DNA from: Oleispirillum sp963678075
GTDB taxonomy: Bacteria > Pseudomonadota > Alphaproteobacteria > Rhodospirillales > Rhodospirillaceae
Direction of reading: 5' to 3'
Assembly: GCA_963678075.2 (NCBI GenBank)
Contig: CAXXPK010000003.1
Span: forward strand, 806,001 to 870,000
DNA: 64,000 bases
The notes beneath the pieces are model-generated. The model had not been told where the DNA came from and ran no database searches. It was given only the letters and a program-made list of their open reading frames with translations. Below are positions 1 to 9,516 of the stretch, one piece after another. A program made the position numbers and the translations under genes. The stretch's first letter is position 1. Every line of letters begins with the position of its first letter.

Positions 1-83
1 CCGTCTCCTCCTGGTTCGGCGACGCGCCCCACCGGGCGACGATCATTGCCGACGAAAAAAACCGAAAGTCCGATCATGCGTAA
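1..83 (+). CDS. C-terminal end of an RND-type efflux permease (partial)
   Basis: An open frame enters from the left edge and ends at the TAA at 81-83, overlapping the start of the next gene by a few bases. The 26 visible residues begin VSSWFGDAPHR and end in a charged tail, which resembles the cytoplasmic end of AcrB/HAE1-type pumps. The main support is the neighbour, a NodT/OprM-type outer-membrane factor normally encoded directly after the RND permease. The fragment is too short to identify firmly. Confidence 0.4.
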   Translation, partial: VSSWFGDAPHRATIIADEKNRKSDHA

Positions 84-1332
84 TGCTCTTCTCTGTGCGA
101 CGGTCGCGGGGCTGCTGGCCGGGTGTTCCCTGGTCTCCGAGATCGGGAATTTGCCCTCCCCGGTGGCCAAGACTTGGCCACCGGGCGCCGCCTATGCCGC
201 CCCCGCCATGGCGGACGCGTCGGCGGTCGCCGATTTGGGATGGACCGAGGTGTTTCTTTCCCCCGATTTGCGTCGTTTGATCGCCAAGGCGATCGACAAC
301 AATCGCGATTTGCGGGTTGCCGTGCTGAATGTCGAGGCCGCGCGGGCCGCCTATCGGGTCACGGGGGCCAACCTTTACCCCCAACTTGACGCGTCCGCAT
401 CGCGTGCCCGTGCTCGTACCCCTGCGGATCTGACCTCTTCCGGTCGAGCCGTCACCACCAGCACCTATTCGTCGGGGCTGGGGGTCACGGCCTTTGAATT
501 GGATTTCTTTGGGCGCCTGCACAGTCTCGATGCGCAGGCGTTGGAGGCCTTTCTGGCAACCGAGGAGGCGCGTACCGGGGCTCACATCGCCCTCGTTGCC
601 GAGGTCGCCAATGCTTGGCTGACCCTGCAATCCGATCGCCGTCAGTTGCGCCTGATCGAGGAAACCCTGGACACGCGGCAGCAATCCCTGGATCTGATCG
701 TTGCCCGCTTCCGCAACGGCATCCCGACTCAGTTGGATATTGCGCAGGCGCGGACATCCTTGGAAACGGCGCGGGTCAATCTTGCCAAATACACCCGTGC
801 GTTGGCGCAGGATCGTAATGCCCTCGAGCTGTTGGTTGGTGTGCCGTTGCGGGAAGCCGATATCGCGGAGGTGGATGTTGCCGCCGTCGTCGCGGTTCCG
901 GCGGTGGGGGTGTCGTCGGACGTATTGCTGCGGCGGCCCGATATTCGTGAGGCGGAACACCAGCTTCGTGCGGCCAATGCCAACATCGGGGCGGCCAAAG
1001 CCAACCGCGATATCGCCGTGGCAACCTATGAAAAGACGATCCAGACCGCGTTCAGGGAGGTCGCCGATGCCCTGGCCGCGCGCAAAACGATGATCGAGCA
1101 GCTTGCCGCGCAGAAGGGTCTGGTGGCGTCGAGCCAAGAGGCCTTTGATCTGTCGCAGGCACGCTATGATCGGGGGATTTCCAGTTATCTCGACGTTCTG
1201 GACTCGCAACGGTCGTTGTGTTCCGCGCAGCAGACCCAGATCGACTTGGAACTGGCGCAGTCGTCCAATCTGGTCGGTCTGTACAAAACGTTGGGGGGCG
1301 TCGCGGTTTCCACCGCCGATGACCCGTCCTGA
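76..1332 (+). CDS. NodT/OprM-family outer-membrane efflux lipoprotein with an internal deletion
   Basis: This is the outer-membrane channel subunit of a tripartite RND efflux pump. I chose the ATG at 76 because it gives a lipoprotein signal peptide ending in the lipobox LLAGC, with the lipidated Cys at about residue 17. The two OEP repeats are recognisable, including LLRRPDIREAEHQLRAAN and the second-repeat helix around YEKTIQTAFREVADAL. The family normally has about 55-60 residues between the end of AANANIGAAKA and DIAVATYEK, including a pair of outer-membrane beta strands. Here the two segments are joined directly near base 1010. The protein is about 418 residues against a usual 460-490. 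The frame is kept, but the channel is probably not functional unless the deletion is an assembly artefact. Confidence 0.85.
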   Translation: MRNALLCATVAGLLAGCSLVSEIGNLPSPVAKTWPPGAAYAAPAMADASAVADLGWTEVFLSPDLRRLIAKAIDNNRDLRVAVLNVEAARAAYRVTGANLYPQLDASASRARARTPADLTSSGRAVTTSTYSSGLGVTAFELDFFGRLHSLDAQALEAFLATEEARTGAHIALVAEVANAWLTLQSDRRQLRLIEETLDTRQQSLDLIVARFRNGIPTQLDIAQARTSLETARVNLAKYTRALAQDRNALELLVGVPLREADIAEVDVAAVVAVPAVGVSSDVLLRRPDIREAEHQLRAANANIGAAKANRDIAVATYEKTIQTAFREVADALAARKTMIEQLAAQKGLVASSQEAFDLSQARYDRGISSYLDVLDSQRSLCSAQQTQIDLELAQSSNLVGLYKTLGGVAVSTADDPS

Positions 1333-1574
1333 TTTCGGAGCAACGAGTCCTTGTCGCGAAGACCAGGAGATGCCGTTTTCCGAGATTCGGTGACAGTGAT
1401 TCTCCAGACCGAGATAGAGATTTTCCGCCGGTGTTCCCGTCGGTCATTGGCCGTGATCCGATGGACCGTCTTGCCGAGACGATCATTACGGTATTATGCT
1501 TGCCGTGGCTCACAGATTTGGGTTTCCGCCGGAATCGTATTCCGCCGGAGAGGTCAGGTCGCGAAGGCAATCCC

Positions 1575-2906
1575 GTGAAAAAAGCGCACACTTCTTCCGG
1601 TAAATCTTCCGGCAAAACCGAGGGCGCGGTCACCATATCGCCGCGCAGCTACGAGGAAGCCAAGGCGATGGCGCGGCATCCGGATCGTCTTCGCCGTGTC
1701 GTCGTTGCCTCTTGCCCGGATGTCGCGCCCGAGATCCTTTACTACATGGTGGACGATCCAGACCCCGAGATGCGCAGTCGGATTGCCGCCAATCCATCGA
1801 CCCCGCGTCAGGCCGACAGCAAGCTGGCCAATGACGAGGAGGCGGGGGTGCGTTCCGCCCTGGCCGCGAAGATCGCCAATCTGGCCCCCCGGCTCGACCA
1901 CGGCGTTATGAAGCCGCACGATGCCCTGACCATCGGCATTCTGGAGAAGCTGGCGCGCGATCAGATGCCGATGGTGCGGCAGGTGATCGCGGAGGTTTTG
2001 AAAAGCGAGGCCCACATCCCACTGCACATCGTGCAGCAATTGGCCCGCGACATGGAAATCATGGTGGCCGCGCCGCTTTTGGAATTCTCGCCGATCCTGG
2101 CCGATACGGACTTGGTGGATATCATCGAAAGCCGGCCGGTCCCCGGCGCATTGTCCGCGATTTCCCGCCGCTGCGGGGTCGGCGGCAACGTCGCCGACCG
2201 CCTGGCCCGCAGCGACGATGACGACGCTATCGTCGAACTGTTGAACAATCCCACGGCGCAGATGCGCGAGGATACCTTGGATGTACTGGTCGATCGCGCT
2301 CGTGTTTGGCCGCGTCTGCACGAGCCGTTGGTGCGCCACCCGGTGTTGCCCAGCTGCGCCACTTGCAAGTTGGCCACTTTCGTCGCCGACAATCTGCTGA
2401 CGGTCTTGGCGGGGCGCAAGGACCTGGACGAAGAGACCATGGTGTCGGTGCGTCAGGCGGTGCACGACCGTTTGGCGGAAAACTATGGCGCGGCGGATTC
2501 CGAGGACGTGCGCCACCGCGCGCTGATCGATCGTGAGTTGGCGACGGCGCGTGCGATGCACGTGAAGACCCCGATTTCCGAGGAACTGGTTCGTCGTTCC
2601 CTCGACTACGAACACTGGGGTTTCGTCAAGGCGGCCCTGATTATCCTGAGCGGTTATCCGCTGGAGTTTGTCTGCGACGTTCTGGATTCGAAGCGTTCCG
2701 ATGTGGTGCTGGCGCCGTGCCGGAAGTCAAGGCTTTCCCCCGATGCCGCCGCCATGGTGCAGCGCAATCTGGCGGGCATCGACGCGTTGTCGGCGCATTC
2801 CGGCGACGCGCCCTATCCTCTCGACACGGCGGGGATGCAGCGTCTGCTCGACACATTCGTCGCGGAGGAGCCTCCTCCGCCCGTCGCGCCATCGATCCGT
2901 CCTTGA
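1575..2906 (+). CDS. DUF2336 domain protein
   Basis: The product is about 443 residues, mostly helical, and matches the DUF2336 family common in alphaproteobacteria, whose function is unknown. Recognisable HEAT-like stretches include PDVAPEILYYMVDDPDPEMR near the N-terminus and repeated short helices with LLNNPTAQMR-type turns. There is no signal peptide or membrane segment, so it is probably cytosolic. The GTG at 1575 is preferred because residues upstream of it are unlike the family. A longer GTG start at 1431 stays in frame. It lies between the efflux gene and the heme-uptake operon and has no obvious functional link to either. Confidence 0.75.
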   Translation: MKKAHTSSGKSSGKTEGAVTISPRSYEEAKAMARHPDRLRRVVVASCPDVAPEILYYMVDDPDPEMRSRIAANPSTPRQADSKLANDEEAGVRSALAAKIANLAPRLDHGVMKPHDALTIGILEKLARDQMPMVRQVIAEVLKSEAHIPLHIVQQLARDMEIMVAAPLLEFSPILADTDLVDIIESRPVPGALSAISRRCGVGGNVADRLARSDDDDAIVELLNNPTAQMREDTLDVLVDRARVWPRLHEPLVRHPVLPSCATCKLATFVADNLLTVLAGRKDLDEETMVSVRQAVHDRLAENYGAADSEDVRHRALIDRELATARAMHVKTPISEELVRRSLDYEHWGFVKAALIILSGYPLEFVCDVLDSKRSDVVLAPCRKSRLSPDAAAMVQRNLAGIDALSAHSGDAPYPLDTAGMQRLLDTFVAEEPPPPVAPSIRP

Positions 2907-2971
2907 CAATTCCCCCGTCTCGCGGCTACTTGCCCTGACGTTATAGTATTGCCTTTTGTTGGGGGCGAAGG

Positions 2972-3829
2972 ATGGGGGCGATCCGGTTTTGTCTTTGTAC
3001 CGTCATGGCGGTTTGCGCCCTGGCGATCGCCCCCTTGGCGCGTGCCGAGCCGTCGCCGATGCGAATCGTCAGCCTGTCCGGTTCCCTGACTGAAATCGTC
3101 GCGGAGTTGGGGTTCGCCGACCGTTTGGTCGGGGTCGATCGCAGCAGTCTGCGCCCCCCCGAATTGGTGCGACGCTTGCCCAAGGTCGGAAGTCCGCGTT
3201 CGGTTTCCATCGAAAGCGTGCTGGCGGTTTCGCCGACCATGGTGATTGCCTACGACGACATGCAACCCACCGAGACCCTGGCCAAGCTGGGCGACTTGGG
3301 CGTGGTGGTGATTTTGGTGATGCGACGGTCGAGCGTCGAAAGCGCGCGTGAGAAGGTTTTGCGCGTCGCCGAGGGCCTGGGCGTGCCGGAAAAAGGGCAA
3401 GCGCTGGTCGCGGCGATCGACCGCGATCTGGCATGGCCATCGGGCAAGCCAAAACCGGATCGACGGCTGCGCGCGCTGTTCATTCAAACGATGGGCAACG
3501 GGCCGTTGATGGTGGCCGGAGGCAATACCGCCGCCGAGGCATTGATGGCGGTTGCCGAGGTCGATAACGCGGTTCACGGGTTCGAGGCCTATCGTCCCCT
3601 GAACCCCGAGGCGGCGGCGGCCGCCAACCCCGATGTCATCATCATCTTGCGGCGCGCGTTGGAGCGTGTCGGGGGAGAGGAAGGCTTGGCGGCGATGCCG
3701 GGGCTGGGAGAACCCCCCGCGATTTGTGAACATCGGATCGTGATCGCCGATGATTCCGCGTTCATCGGTCTTGGGCCGACGACGGGCGCTTCGGTCCGTC
3801 ATCTGCGCGAAGCGGTGTACGGTCGATGA
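2972..3829 (+). CDS. hmuT: Periplasmic heme-binding protein HmuT
   Basis: This is the substrate-binding component of the heme ABC importer. It has an N-terminal signal peptide (hydrophobic run ending ARAEP near residue 26) followed by a TroA-like helical-backbone metal receptor fold. Typical features include RIVSLSGSLTEIVAELG at the start of the mature protein, the VGVDRSS segment after it, and GGNTAAEALM in the C-terminal lobe. The length, 285 residues, is normal. It is the first gene of hmuTUV, with the permease starting 29 bases downstream. Expression of such operons is usually controlled by Fur or Irr, but I could not identify a convincing operator in the short upstream gap. Confidence 0.88.
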   Translation: MGAIRFCLCTVMAVCALAIAPLARAEPSPMRIVSLSGSLTEIVAELGFADRLVGVDRSSLRPPELVRRLPKVGSPRSVSIESVLAVSPTMVIAYDDMQPTETLAKLGDLGVVVILVMRRSSVESAREKVLRVAEGLGVPEKGQALVAAIDRDLAWPSGKPKPDRRLRALFIQTMGNGPLMVAGGNTAAEALMAVAEVDNAVHGFEAYRPLNPEAAAAANPDVIIILRRALERVGGEEGLAAMPGLGEPPAICEHRIVIADDSAFIGLGPTTGASVRHLREAVYGR

Positions 3830-3858
3830 CGGCCCGGACCTCGTAACTCTCCCGCGTC

Positions 3859-4875
3859 ATGGCGTCCGAAGCTCGAGCCTTCGTGCTGTTGGCGGCGGTA
3901 GTGATGGGGGCCCTGGTCTGGAATCTGTTCAGCGGAGCCTTCTCGATCCCGTTGGATGCAATGGTGCGGGTTCTGGGGGCGGCGCTGGGGGTCTGCGATC
4001 CCGCCCAGGAAGATCGTCGCTTTGCCCTGGTTCTGCTTGACGTGCGGTTGCCGCGTTTGTGTCTGGCCTGTGCGGTGGGGGCGACCCTGGGGTTTTCTGG
4101 TGCGGCGATGCAGGGGGTGCTGCGCAACCCCCTGGCGGAACCGGGGTTGCTGGGAACCGCCAGCGGTGCCGCCTTGGGCGCCGTCGCTGCGATCGTGCTG
4201 GAGGGCGTGTTGACCCGCCGTCATGACTTCGCTCCGTTCGTGGTGCCGGTGGCGGCTTTCCTGGGGGCGGTGCTCAGTACCGCCGTTGTCGTCGCGGTGG
4301 CCTTGCCCAGTTCGGCGACGTTGCTGTTGACCGGCATTGCCATCAACGCCTTGGCGGGATCGGCGATCGGTCTTTTGATTTCGTTGGCCAACGACGAGCA
4401 GTTGCGCAGCCTGACCTTTTGGATGATAGGCAGTCTGGCCGCCGCCAATTGGTCGCAGTGCGGCATCGTCGTGGCGATTGGCGCCGTCGTCTTTCGTCAT
4501 GCCCTGGCGCTGGATGCCACCACTCTGGGCGACGACGTCGCTGGGCATCTGGGGTTGGATGCGGTGGCGGTGCGTGGCCGCGTTCTGGCCGCCGTCGCGT
4601 TGGCGGTTGGCGCCGGCGTCGCCTTCGTCGGGATGGTTGGCTTTGTCGGTCTGGTGGCGCCGCATCTGGTGTGCCTGATGATGGGGGCGCGTCATCGTCT
4701 GGTGTTGCCCGGCTCGGCGCTGCTGGGGGCTGTCCTGGTGTTGCTGGCGGATCTTGCGGCGCGCACCATTGCCGCGCCGACCGAGTTGCCGTTGGGGATT
4801 CTGACCGGCCTGTTGGGTGGCCCATTCTTGCTGTGGCTGTTGATTCACGTCGGCGTGCGTGGAGGCGTGTCATGA
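3859..4875 (+). CDS. hmuU: Heme ABC transporter permease HmuU
   Basis: This FecCD/BtuC-family inner-membrane permease has about 338 residues and many hydrophobic segments. Family signatures visible are RLPRLCLACAVGATLGFSGA near residues 58-77, the QGVLRNPLAEPGLLG loop just after it, and GFVGLVAPHL near the C-terminus. The last motif forms part of the contact with the ATPase. It sits between hmuT and hmuV, and its stop codon overlaps the hmuV start in an ATGA arrangement at 4872-4875, indicating coupled translation. The gene looks intact. Confidence 0.88.
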   Translation: MASEARAFVLLAAVVMGALVWNLFSGAFSIPLDAMVRVLGAALGVCDPAQEDRRFALVLLDVRLPRLCLACAVGATLGFSGAAMQGVLRNPLAEPGLLGTASGAALGAVAAIVLEGVLTRRHDFAPFVVPVAAFLGAVLSTAVVVAVALPSSATLLLTGIAINALAGSAIGLLISLANDEQLRSLTFWMIGSLAAANWSQCGIVVAIGAVVFRHALALDATTLGDDVAGHLGLDAVAVRGRVLAAVALAVGAGVAFVGMVGFVGLVAPHLVCLMMGARHRLVLPGSALLGAVLVLLADLAARTIAAPTELPLGILTGLLGGPFLLWLLIHVGVRGGVS

Positions 4876-5597
4876 TTCGTGCCTCGGGCATCGTCGTGCG
4901 GCGCGGTGGGCGGACCCTGGTGGATGCCGCCGATCTGGAGGCTCCTGTCGGTAAACTGACGGTGGTCGTCGGCCCCAACGGCGCGGGTAAGTCCGCTCTG
5001 TTGCGGGTGCTTTCCGGTGATGTCTCTGCCGATGCCGGGGAGGTTACGATGCTGGACCGCCCGCTGGCGCGTTGGCGCAGGGAGGAGATCGCGCGTCGTC
5101 GTGCCGTGTTGCCCCAGGGTTGCGCCTTGAATTTCAGCTTCCGAGTCCGCGATGTGGTGCGGTTGGGGCGGCTGCCGTTTCCTCCGTCCGCTGCCGATCG
5201 CGATATTGCCGCTTGCGCGCTGGAAGATGTGGGACTGTCCGGTTTTGCCGACCGGCTCTATCCCAATTTGTCCGGCGGCGAGCAGCGGCGCGTCCAGTTC
5301 GCGCGGGTGTTGGCGCAGGTCGCCGACGCCGCAGCGGCGGGGTCCGGTGTGTTGTTGCTGGACGAACCGACCGCCAGTCTGGACCCGGCCCATGGACTGG
5401 CGGCGTTGCATCGGGCGAAGGCCCTGGCCGTTGCCGGTTTGACGGTGTTGGCCGTGGTGCGTGACGTCAATCTGGCGGCGCCCTTTGCGGATTCTTTCGT
5501 CGGCATGCGTGACGGTCGCGTGATGTTTTCCGGTCCGCCCTCGACAAGCCTAACACCGGACAACATGCGTTTGGTTTATGGGGTGGAGGCTCGATGA
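4872..5597 (+). CDS. hmuV: Heme ABC transporter ATP-binding protein HmuV
   Basis: This is the ATPase of the heme importer. It carries Walker A (GPNGAGKSA, near residues 35-43), a Q-loop (LPQG), the signature LSGGEQRR and Walker B (LLLDEPTASLD). Two oddities stand out. The switch histidine expected after Walker B, in the family sequence LHDLNLA, reads VVRDVNLA, with an Arg codon at 5460-5462. The protein also stops at GVEAR, a few residues earlier than usual, exactly where the sequence runs into a TonB-receptor fragment. Loss of the switch His normally cripples ABC ATPases, so the importer may be inactive. Confidence 0.85.
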   Translation: MIRASGIVVRRGGRTLVDAADLEAPVGKLTVVVGPNGAGKSALLRVLSGDVSADAGEVTMLDRPLARWRREEIARRRAVLPQGCALNFSFRVRDVVRLGRLPFPPSAADRDIAACALEDVGLSGFADRLYPNLSGGEQRRVQFARVLAQVADAAAAGSGVLLLDEPTASLDPAHGLAALHRAKALAVAGLTVLAVVRDVNLAAPFADSFVGMRDGRVMFSGPPSTSLTPDNMRLVYGVEAR

Positions 5598-5598
5598 T

Positions 5599-5910
5599 TC
5601 GCCGACCGCGGTTCACACCGGCTCGTTGCGGGTTGGTTATGCGCCGGAAAAGGTCGAAGGGTTGCGGACCCGGGTACGAATGAATGCGGCTTCCGGCAGT
5701 TTTCACGACTGCGGGGTCGGCACGACCACCAGCCAGCGTCATCACATCGGAGGTTATACCACCTGGGACATGAGGGCCGATTATGCGATGGACGAAAGAA
5801 TCAGCATCTATGGTCGTGTCGAGAACCTGTTCGACAAGGACTATGGGCAAATGGCCGGGTTCACCAACGCGGGCGTTGCCGCCTATACCGGCCTGCGCCT
5901 GAAGTTCTAA
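5599..5910 (+). pseudogene. C-terminal remnant of a TonB-dependent outer-membrane receptor
   Basis: About 100 codons encode the last beta strands of a TonB-dependent receptor. Typical elements are HTGSLRVGYAPEKV, a central GGYTTWDMRADYAM strand, VENLFDKDYG, and the terminal strand ending in aromatic Phe (GLRLKF). No plug domain, signal peptide or barrel body is present. The fragment begins at the last codons of hmuV, so a deletion appears to have removed the rest of the receptor gene and whatever lay between. The original was presumably the heme or siderophore receptor that fed hmuTUV. Confidence 0.75.
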
Positions 5911-5916
5911 AGCAAG

Positions 5917-5949
5917 AGCGGGACGGCGGCGTCAGTCAGCCGTCCCGCT
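5917..5949. terminator. Bidirectional hairpin between the receptor remnant and hemG
   Basis: A perfect 11-bp inverted repeat, AGCGGGACGGC at 5917-5927 and its complement at 5939-5949, lies between two convergent genes. It overlaps the hemG stop codon. There is no long T-tract on either side, so termination strength is uncertain. Confidence 0.55.
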
Positions 5950-6490
5950 GCCGCGCCAGGGCGGCGATGGCTTCGGCCAGGGCCTCCACCTGCTGCCAAT
6001 CGGTGAATTCGACGGTGGTCGTGGGGTCTGTGGGGCCGCCGGTGATCTTCATGATCAGGCGGATCATCATGCGGTCGAACCATCCGTAGCGGGGATAATC
6101 CAGCATTCCGGCGACCGCTACCGCCAGGGCGGGGGACAGGCGGGCGCGGCGCACCCATTTGCGCAGGTAGGGGCTTCCCTCGACGCTGCGTTTGCCCGGC
6201 TTGCGGGCGGTCAGGTTGACCGAGATCATCGCCAGCGGTTTGTCCGTCAGGGCGTTGCGGTGACTTTCGAGCATCCGCCGCGCGGCGGGCAGGGGATGGC
6301 CGTAGCGGATCGCCACCACCACCACCACGACACCCGCAGCGGCGATTTCGGCGGCATCCGGCTGTCGTTCGCCAAGGTCGGTGACAATGGAAACATGGCC
6401 CTGTTTCCTCAGCCCTTCGGCGATGGCGACGGCGATGCGGCGGGTCTGGCCGTCGTGGCTGGCGTAATACAGGGATACAGATAAGGGCAT
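5936..6490 (-). CDS. hemG: Menaquinone-dependent protoporphyrinogen IX dehydrogenase HemG
   Basis: This flavodoxin-like enzyme oxidises protoporphyrinogen IX to protoporphyrin IX in heme synthesis. The family pattern is clear along the length: an FMN-binding loop near YYASHDGQTRRIA, IRYGHPLPAARR, SVNLTARKPGKR (the long HemG insertion loop), YPRYGWFDRMMIRLIMK, and a terminal TDWQQVEALAEAIA helix. The length is about 184 residues, as in Escherichia coli HemG. The ATG at 6490 is chosen because it places the flavodoxin strand at the N-terminus. Its position next to heme uptake genes fits a heme-related neighbourhood. Confidence 0.9.
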   Translation of the reverse strand: MPLSVSLYYASHDGQTRRIAVAIAEGLRKQGHVSIVTDLGERQPDAAEIAAAGVVVVVVAIRYGHPLPAARRMLESHRNALTDKPLAMISVNLTARKPGKRSVEGSPYLRKWVRRARLSPALAVAVAGMLDYPRYGWFDRMMIRLIMKITGGPTDPTTTVEFTDWQQVEALAEAIAALARQRDG

Positions 6491-6581
6491 GGGACGTTCC
6501 CGCAGGGTTTCCATAACTCTACAGGAAACCGTTCGGGTTGGAAAAGTCCTCAGTCGAGGTGTTTCCTCGCGGGGGCACGGC

Positions 6582-6623
6582 AAACGGAAAAAGAAAAGGC
6601 CCGCCGCAATGCGGAGGGCCTTT
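6582..6623 (-). terminator. Intrinsic terminator of nifJ
   Basis: On the minus strand, the repeat AAAGGCCC/GGGCCTTT with a GC-rich inner stem is followed by a T-rich run (TTTTCTTTTT). It lies about 30 bases beyond the nifJ stop codon. Confidence 0.75.
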
Positions 6624-6650
6624 CACGCGAGGAGTATTGTTTCTGTACGA

Positions 6651-9400
6651 TCAGGCGCCGACAATCCGTTTCAGAATATCGGCGCGGCGTTGGGCGTGTG
6701 TCACCGCCAGTGCGATCAGTTCCTTATAGGCGGCGGGATCGGCATTCTCGGTGATGCGGAAGCGGGTTTCGGCTTCCATGAACTCCGCCAGATCCATGGT
6801 GGGGGTCTTGGCGTCGATTTCCAACGGGCTTTCGTCGGTACCCAGACGGCGCGGGTCGTAGCGATAGAGAGACCAATAACCGGATTCCACCGCCAACTGC
6901 TGTCGTTGCAGTCCGCACGCCATGTCATAGCCGTGGGCGATGCAGTGGGCATAGCCGACGATCAGGGAGACGCCGTCGTAGGAGGCGGCTTCCTGCATCG
7001 CTTGGACCGTTTGCGCATCCTTGGCGCCGAACGAGACCGAGGCGGTGTAGACATCGCCATAGGACATTGCCATTAGCCCTAGGTCTTTCTTCTGACGGGC
7101 CTTGCCGCCGACCGCGAATTTCGCGGCGGCGCCGATCGGGGTAGATTTCGAGGCCTGACAGCCGGTGTTGGAATAGACCTCGGTGTCCAGGACCCGGATG
7201 TTGACGTTGCGACCGGAGGCCAGGACATGGTCCAACCCGCCGTAGCCGATGTCATAGGCCCAGCCGTCGCCGCCGATGATCCAGATCACCCGTTCGACCA
7301 GGGTGTCGGCCAGATCGAACAGGCGTTTCGCCGTCAGGTCGGACATTCCTGCCAGCAGGCCCTTCAAGTCGGCCACCCGTTTCCGTTGGTCGCGGATCAG
7401 GACTTCGTTGTCCTGCTTCGCTTCCAGGATGTCATGCACCAGCCGTTCCGGCAGACGGTCGGCCAGGCCGGCCAACAGGACACGAGCCATGTGCCGCTGG
7501 TGATCGACCGCAAGGCGGAAGCCCAGACCGAATTCGGCGTTGTCCTCGAACAGGGAGTTCGCCCATGCCGGGCCGCGCCCTTCGGCATCGGTGGCGTAGG
7601 GCGTGGTCGGCAGGTTGCCGCCGAAGATCGACGAACAGCCGGTGGCGTTGGCGATCATCATGCGGTCGCCGAACAGCTGGGTCAGGACCTTGATGTAGGG
7701 GGTTTCACCGCACGCCAGACAGGCGCTGGAGAACTCGAAGTACGGCGTGATCAACTGCGCCGTCTTGATGTTGGGCAAATCGGCGCGGTCGAAGTTCGGC
7801 ATCTTCAGGAAGGCGGCGAAGTTCGCCTTTTCCTGTTCCAGCAGCGGGGCTTTTTCCGCCATCGACAGGGCCTTGCGTTCCGGTTCGCCCTTGATCTTGC
7901 CGGGGCGGCAGGCGGATACGCAGATGCCGCAGCCGGTGCAATCCTCGGGCGCGACCTGCAGCACGTACATGCCGTCCTTCATCTCGATGCCGCGATAGGG
8001 TTGGGACTTCAGTTCGGCGCCGGCGGCTTCCAGGGCCTCCTTGGTGACCAGCTTGGCGCGGATCGCGGCATGCGGGTAGACCATCGTGCACTTGTTGCAT
8101 TCGCGACAAGCCTCGGGGTCCCAGATCGGGATTTTGTCGGCAATGTTGCGCTTCTCGAACTTCGAGGTGCCGACCGGCCAAGTGCCGTCCACCCGGTCGA
8201 AGAACACGAAATGGTGACAGGCCACGAAGTCCGCCCCGCCGATCAGATACGGCGCGCGGATCTGGTGCGGGCTGAACCGCAGGTGCGACACCGTCAATCC
8301 GCCCGACTTCTTCGAGTCATAGACGAAATAGCCTTGCGCGAAGAAGTCGGTGTTTTCGGCGATGATTTTGATCGAGTTCTTGTTGGCGCCGACCGTGCCG
8401 TCGGACCCCAAGGCCATAGAACACCGCGCGCTTGGTGCCGGGGGTACCCAGCGAGAAGGCCGGGTCATAGGACAGCGACAGGCCGGTGACGTCATCGATG
8501 ACGCCGACCTTTTCGCCCTGGGCATTCAGTTTGAGGGCGGTTTGTTCCACGGTTTCGGCGCCCGAACCCATGGCGATGACGACACGTTCGGCATCGGTGG
8601 GGCCGCTGTACTGGCACAGGGAATAGGCGCGGCCGGTGACCTTGGCGAAGCGGTCCATTTCCGCTTGGACGATCTCCGGCAAGGCATCGTAGAAGGGATT
8701 GCGGGCTTCTTGCGCCTGGAAAAAGGTGTCGGGGTTCTGTGCCGTGCCGCGCACCACCGGATGCTCGGGCGAAAGCCTGCGGTTGCGCGTTTCCGCCACC
8801 AGATCGTTATCGATCATGTGGTGCAGTTGATCGTCCGTTAGGTACTCGATCTTGCCCACCTCGTGCGAGGTGTGGAACCCGTCGAAGAAGTGCAGGAACG
8901 GCACTCGTCCACGCAGGGTCGCGGCGTGGGCGACGGCGGCCATGTCCTGGGCTTCCTGCACCGAGGCGGAGGACAGCATCGCAAACCCGGTCTGGCGGCA
9001 GGCCATGACGTCGGAATGATCGCCGAAGATCGAAAGCGCGTGAGTGGCCAGGGTGCGGGCCGAAACATGCATCACGAACGGGATCAATTCGCCCGCGACC
9101 TTGTACATGTTCGGAATCATCAGCAGCAGGCCCTGCGATGCGGTGAAGATGGTGCTTAACGCTCCGGCCTGCAACGCCCCGTGGACCGCGCCGGCTGCAC
9201 CGCCCTCGGATTGCATTTCGGTGATTTCGCGGAATGTCGCCCCAGAGGTTGGGCTTCTTTTCGAACGACCATTGGTCGGCCAGTTTGCCCATCGTCGAGG
9301 ACGGGGTGATTGGATAGATGACGGCGATTTCACTGGCGCGATAGGCGGCCGAGGCGCAGGCCTCGTTTCCTTCGACGGCAACCCATTTTCCACTGGACAC
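6651..9400 (-). pseudogene. nifJ: Pyruvate:ferredoxin (flavodoxin) oxidoreductase NifJ, damaged
   Basis: Clear NifJ sequence covers this interval, but the gene is broken in several ways. The GTG start at 9400 follows a GGGAG ribosome site and gives the conserved N-terminus (YPITPSSTMGKLADQW). The frame shifts near 9245 and again near 8405, where GGGG replaces the expected GGG at YGLGSDGTVGANK. Compared with the roughly 1170-1190-residue family, about 110-120 residues are missing near 8500 (EKVGV joined to IDDVTG). About 150 residues, most of the domain before the ferredoxin repeats, are missing near 8190 (FDRVDG joined to TWPVGTSKFEKR). The first 4Fe-4S motif reads CRECNKCTMVYP, with its fourth Cys changed to Tyr (TAC at 8076-8078). 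The TPP region GGDGWAYDIGYGGLDH is intact, but the NTGGQ motif reads NTGCQ. An active enzyme is very unlikely. Confidence 0.88.
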
Positions 9401-9516
9401 AGATCGACACTCCCGTTCCGGCTTAGACTCCAGGATGAGGGGCAGGCAAGTCCCCGTCATCCACAAACCATGACCAAACCACGGCGCGCGTCGCGCCGGG
9501 GGCTTTTCTTCGGCGT

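Noticed and set aside
7227..8489. A 420-codon plus-strand open frame opposite nifJ
   Set aside because: It mirrors the minus-strand nifJ gene, has low-complexity Arg/Gly/Gln-rich content and no family signature. High GC produces such antisense frames throughout the window.
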